NCBI RefSeq assembly: GCF_038806765.1
Contig: NZ_CP152389.1
Coordinates: 4,464,001 to 4,528,000 of the forward strand
Direction: 5' to 3'
DNA: 64,000 nucleotides
Origin: Mucilaginibacter sp. CSA2-8R
Lineage (GTDB): Bacteria; Bacteroidota; Bacteroidia; Sphingobacteriales; Sphingobacteriaceae
Below, one piece after another: positions 61,371 to 64,000 of this stretch. Under the pieces are notes generated by a model. It was not told the origin of the DNA, did no database searches, and saw only the letters and a list, made by a program, of their open reading frames with translations. Both the position numbers and the translations under genes were made by a program. Each line of letters opens with the position of its first letter. Position 1 is the stretch's first letter.

Positions 61371-63487
61371 TGGAACAGGAAGCATTATATAAAATAAAGC
61401 AACTGCAACAGCGCTATATAGGCTACCAACTTTTAGCGGAGGTTTTGTTTGCAGCGGCCTGCGCCGTTATAGTTGGCAGTATATTGTTTCCGTGGCAGGG
61501 AAGTAAAGCATTATGGTGGTCGATAGTGTTGTTTATAATAATTGCTTGCCTTTTAATAATTATAAAACAACCCTGGAAAACTACCTTAAATACTATTTGC
61601 CGTTATTTAAATCTTAACTATCCCGAACTGGAAGAAAGCTGTACGCTGATTATTAAACCCGCAACTGATTTAAACTTACTCGAACGGCTGCAATTAAACA
61701 AGGTGGAAAAGGCAGTGGCACACCTGCCTGCACAACCGCCAATATTTACCCAACGGCTCAAAAAGTCAGCTTGGTGGCTGGCAGCGGCAGTAGCGTTAAG
61801 TTTCATTATTTTTTTTATTGGTCAGCGCTGGCCAGCAGTAGCAAACGGACTTCAAAATCATTCGTCCGAAACTACCGCCAAAAAGCTTCCACCAGAAAAA
61901 GTATTACCGCAAATCAGCAGTGTGCTGCTCAAAATAACGCCGCCTGCTTATACCGGTAAACCTGCCCGCAGCCAGGATAAATTTACCATTGAGGCCGAAG
62001 AAGGCGCAACGGTTAGCTGGATAATCAGCACCAATATCAAGGTAAAAAGCGTTGTTTTGATTTTTAACGAAGGTGAAAAATTGCCGCTCGAGGGCAACCG
62101 GTTAAACGAGTGGAAAGGCTCGCGCACCATTACCAAACCCGGCTTTTATCAGGTAAGTATCAACGGAAAACTTTCAGACTTGTACCAGGTGCAGATTATT
62201 AAAGATGCTATACCGGTAATTCACATTAAATCACCCAAGCAGTACACTCACATTGATGCCGGCGAGGCTCCAAAGGTTGTTGTGGATGCCAGCATTACTG
62301 ATGATTATGGCATCAGCAATGCCCTGATTTTTGCTACCGTAGCCAAAGGCAGCGGCGAGTCGGTTAAATTTAAAGATACTACGTTTAACTTTGGCACCTC
62401 TTTTAATCAGCATAACAAACAATACAACCTGCAGCGTATTATCGACCTGCCCAAATTGGGCATGGAGCCGGGCGATGAGCTTTACCTTTACCTGCAGGCA
62501 CAAGATACACATCAGCAAAAAAGCCGCACGGATGTTTTGATTGTATCTATACAAGATACTGCACAGCTGTTAAGCATGGATGGTATTGTATCGGCCGCCA
62601 ATATCAAGCCCGAATATTTCAGAAGTCAGCGGCAGATTATTTTGGATACCGAAAAACTGCTAAAAGAAAAAGACAGCATTGTGGTAACCGCGTTTAAAAG
62701 CCGCTGCAATGATTTAGGTACCGACCAAAAAATGCTGCGACTGCGTTACGGCAAGTTTTTAGGTGATGAAGATGAGAGCGGTGCCGAAGGCGAAGGCAAA
62801 GAGGATGTAGCCAAAGCCGAAAACTTTGGTAATGCCGCCGTAATTATGGACGCCTACACTGATAAACACGACAATGCCGAAGACGCTACTTTTTTAGAGC
62901 CTGCCGTAAAAGCCCAGCTTAAAGCCACTCTGAACGAAATGTGGAAAGCAGAACTGCGGCTGCGCCTTTTTAAACCACAGGAGGCTTTGCCTTATGAGTA
63001 CAAAGCTTTACGCTTATTAAAAGACTTGCAGCAAAAGTCGCGCTCGTTTGTTGCCAAAACCAGCTATAATCCGCCTCCTTTAAAACCCGAAAAACGCCTA
63101 AGTGGAGATTTAAGTAAAGTTGGGCTACCTGTTAACCAACAAACACTCAAACCTGCAGCAGACAAATACGAAACATTAAAAAAAGCAATTACCGTATTGC
63201 AGCAATCCCGATATACGGCTTTAAACACGGGCGATAAACGCGTTTTACAACTAGCATCACAACAACTTGCGTTGCAGGCTTCCAGCCAGCCCGGCACCTA
63301 CCTGCGCGCGGTAAGCGCCCTGCGCCGTATCATCAATAACAAAGCAGCGCCATCAATTGCTGACAGGGCTACTATAGAAAAAGCTATTCAGCAGAGTTTA
63401 CCAGGAAGCAAGGTAACACCATCGGCAAACCTATCAGCTCCGGATATGGGATTGGCTCAACGCTATTACAAAAATTTAAACCGATAA
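61370..63487 (+). CDS. DUF4175-like large membrane protein
   Basis: 705 aa. Three N-terminal membrane segments (about residues 18-38, 48-66 and 131-151) and a long soluble region with Ig-like and coiled parts (VIHIKSPKQYTHIDAGEAPKVVVDASITDDYGISNALIFATV and PGDELYLYLQAQDTHQQKSRTDVLIVSIQD). The order after MoxR-DUF58-BatA is that of similar operons in Bacteroidota, where DUF4175-like proteins occur. Family assignment is moderate. Confidence 0.75.
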   Translation: MEQEALYKIKQLQQRYIGYQLLAEVLFAAACAVIVGSILFPWQGSKALWWSIVLFIIIACLLIIIKQPWKTTLNTICRYLNLNYPELEESCTLIIKPATDLNLLERLQLNKVEKAVAHLPAQPPIFTQRLKKSAWWLAAAVALSFIIFFIGQRWPAVANGLQNHSSETTAKKLPPEKVLPQISSVLLKITPPAYTGKPARSQDKFTIEAEEGATVSWIISTNIKVKSVVLIFNEGEKLPLEGNRLNEWKGSRTITKPGFYQVSINGKLSDLYQVQIIKDAIPVIHIKSPKQYTHIDAGEAPKVVVDASITDDYGISNALIFATVAKGSGESVKFKDTTFNFGTSFNQHNKQYNLQRIIDLPKLGMEPGDELYLYLQAQDTHQQKSRTDVLIVSIQDTAQLLSMDGIVSAANIKPEYFRSQRQIILDTEKLLKEKDSIVVTAFKSRCNDLGTDQKMLRLRYGKFLGDEDESGAEGEGKEDVAKAENFGNAAVIMDAYTDKHDNAEDATFLEPAVKAQLKATLNEMWKAELRLRLFKPQEALPYEYKALRLLKDLQQKSRSFVAKTSYNPPPLKPEKRLSGDLSKVGLPVNQQTLKPAADKYETLKKAITVLQQSRYTALNTGDKRVLQLASQQLALQASSQPGTYLRAVSALRRIINNKAAPSIADRATIEKAIQQSLPGSKVTPSANLSAPDMGLAQRYYKNLNR

Positions 63488-63495
63488 TATAAAGT

Positions 63496-64000
63496 ATGAA
63501 CTGGACACTATCGGTGATCATTATCTGCGTTATACTGGCACTCCTGTTTAGCTGGCAGGAATACCGCCGAACTGACCGGCGCCGTTTACTTTGGCGAATA
63601 ATGGCCATCTGGACTTCGCTGGCTGCTTTAGCCTGCATTGCGTTACCTATTACCTACCGTGCAACTACGCCAGCCGACGCACAAACAGATGCTGTTTTAC
63701 TCACCAATGGCTTTAATAAAGACAGCATTCCGGCCATTGCACCGGTGTTTACGGTTGACGAGGAAATAAAGAAAGCTTATCCAAAAGCTGTGTTAATGAG
63801 TACCCTGGACGAGCTTAACACACAACGCCTCCCTTTTAAACAAATTAAAATTTTAGGCTATGGCATTGATGAGGCCGATTTACCTCAACTGGATGAACTA
63901 TCCATCAGTTATCACACTCCACCCTCACCGGCAGGGTTACAAAATATTAACTGGCCATCAAAAATAAATACCGGCGAGCAATTAGCGGTGCAGGGCAAAT
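63496..64000 (+). CDS. Partial membrane protein of the MoxR operon (cut by window end)
   Basis: Opens MNWTLSVIIICVILALLFSW at 63496, eight bases after the preceding stop, and stays open in frame to the right edge (168 codons seen). Two membrane helices (about residues 4-20 and 36-54, with arginine-rich QEYRRTDRRRLLWR between) then a soluble part. Fits the next member of the MoxR-DUF58-BatA operon. No domain name from the visible part. Confidence 0.75.
   Translation, partial: MNWTLSVIIICVILALLFSWQEYRRTDRRRLLWRIMAIWTSLAALACIALPITYRATTPADAQTDAVLLTNGFNKDSIPAIAPVFTVDEEIKKAYPKAVLMSTLDELNTQRLPFKQIKILGYGIDEADLPQLDELSISYHTPPSPAGLQNINWPSKINTGEQLAVQGK

Overview
The window is typical Bacteroidota chromosome, most likely family Sphingobacteriaceae (Mucilaginibacter or Pedobacter-like). 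The signs are protein families largely confined to this phylum (DUF4846, DUF3570, DUF4266, DUF4159), a CusA-TolC fused efflux pump, a plant/Bacteroidetes-type large IspG, promoters of the TTTG / TAnnTTTG type rather than sigma70 boxes, and few Shine-Dalgarno sequences. The genus is inference from gene content. I found no rRNA, tRNA, insertion sequence, prophage or CRISPR array.

Layout. 1-7.7 kb: deoxyhypusine-synthase-like enzyme, an outer-membrane barrel, a methyltransferase-like protein, a SirB1 protein, a DUF4846 protein, an esterase, and prfB with its programmed +1 frameshift. 7.8-17.2 kb: pgi, a small lipoprotein, glutaminyl cyclase, yraN-dnaG, asnS and small hypothetical genes. 17.3-29.8 kb: a redox/metal island on the minus strand: cytochrome b, a CusA/CzcA-TolC fusion with its adaptor, Rieske protein, thioredoxin, ApbE flavin transferase, DUF4266 lipoprotein, DUF3570 barrel. 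It is flanked by a divergent two-component system and a VIT1-type Fe/Mn transporter. 30-34.5 kb: secreted transglutaminase-like protein, then an AraC regulator, FucP-type symporter and sugar mutarotase. 34.6-36.7 kb: sucD and a TPM protein. 36.7-47.6 kb: haem biosynthesis (hemJ, hemE, hemL, hemB, fused hemC-hemD, hemA) with a complete two-component system embedded between hemL and hemE. 47.9-56.2 kb: DoxX, hydrolases, poxB, three TonB-C domain paralogues in tandem, ispG. 56.3-64 kb: RDD and DUF4159 proteins and a MoxR-DUF58-BatA operon that runs off the right edge.

The most interesting unit is the 17.3-29.8 kb island. Seven consecutive minus-strand genes plus the cytochrome b look like an extracytoplasmic electron-transfer apparatus (quinol-facing cytochrome b, periplasmic Rieske and thioredoxin, a covalent-flavin installer, a Cys/Gly-tailed lipoprotein and an outer-membrane barrel). 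The divergent promoter region in front of the two-component genes holds a perfect 11-bp tandem direct repeat, the geometry OmpR/PhoB-family regulators bind. A degenerate copy lies upstream of the Rieske gene. Other points of note are a DnaG whose zinc ligands are all replaced, an interspersed repeat read in frame inside ispG, palindromic G/C-tract repeats between hemJ and hemE, and duplicated TonB-C cassettes whose promoters were copied with them.
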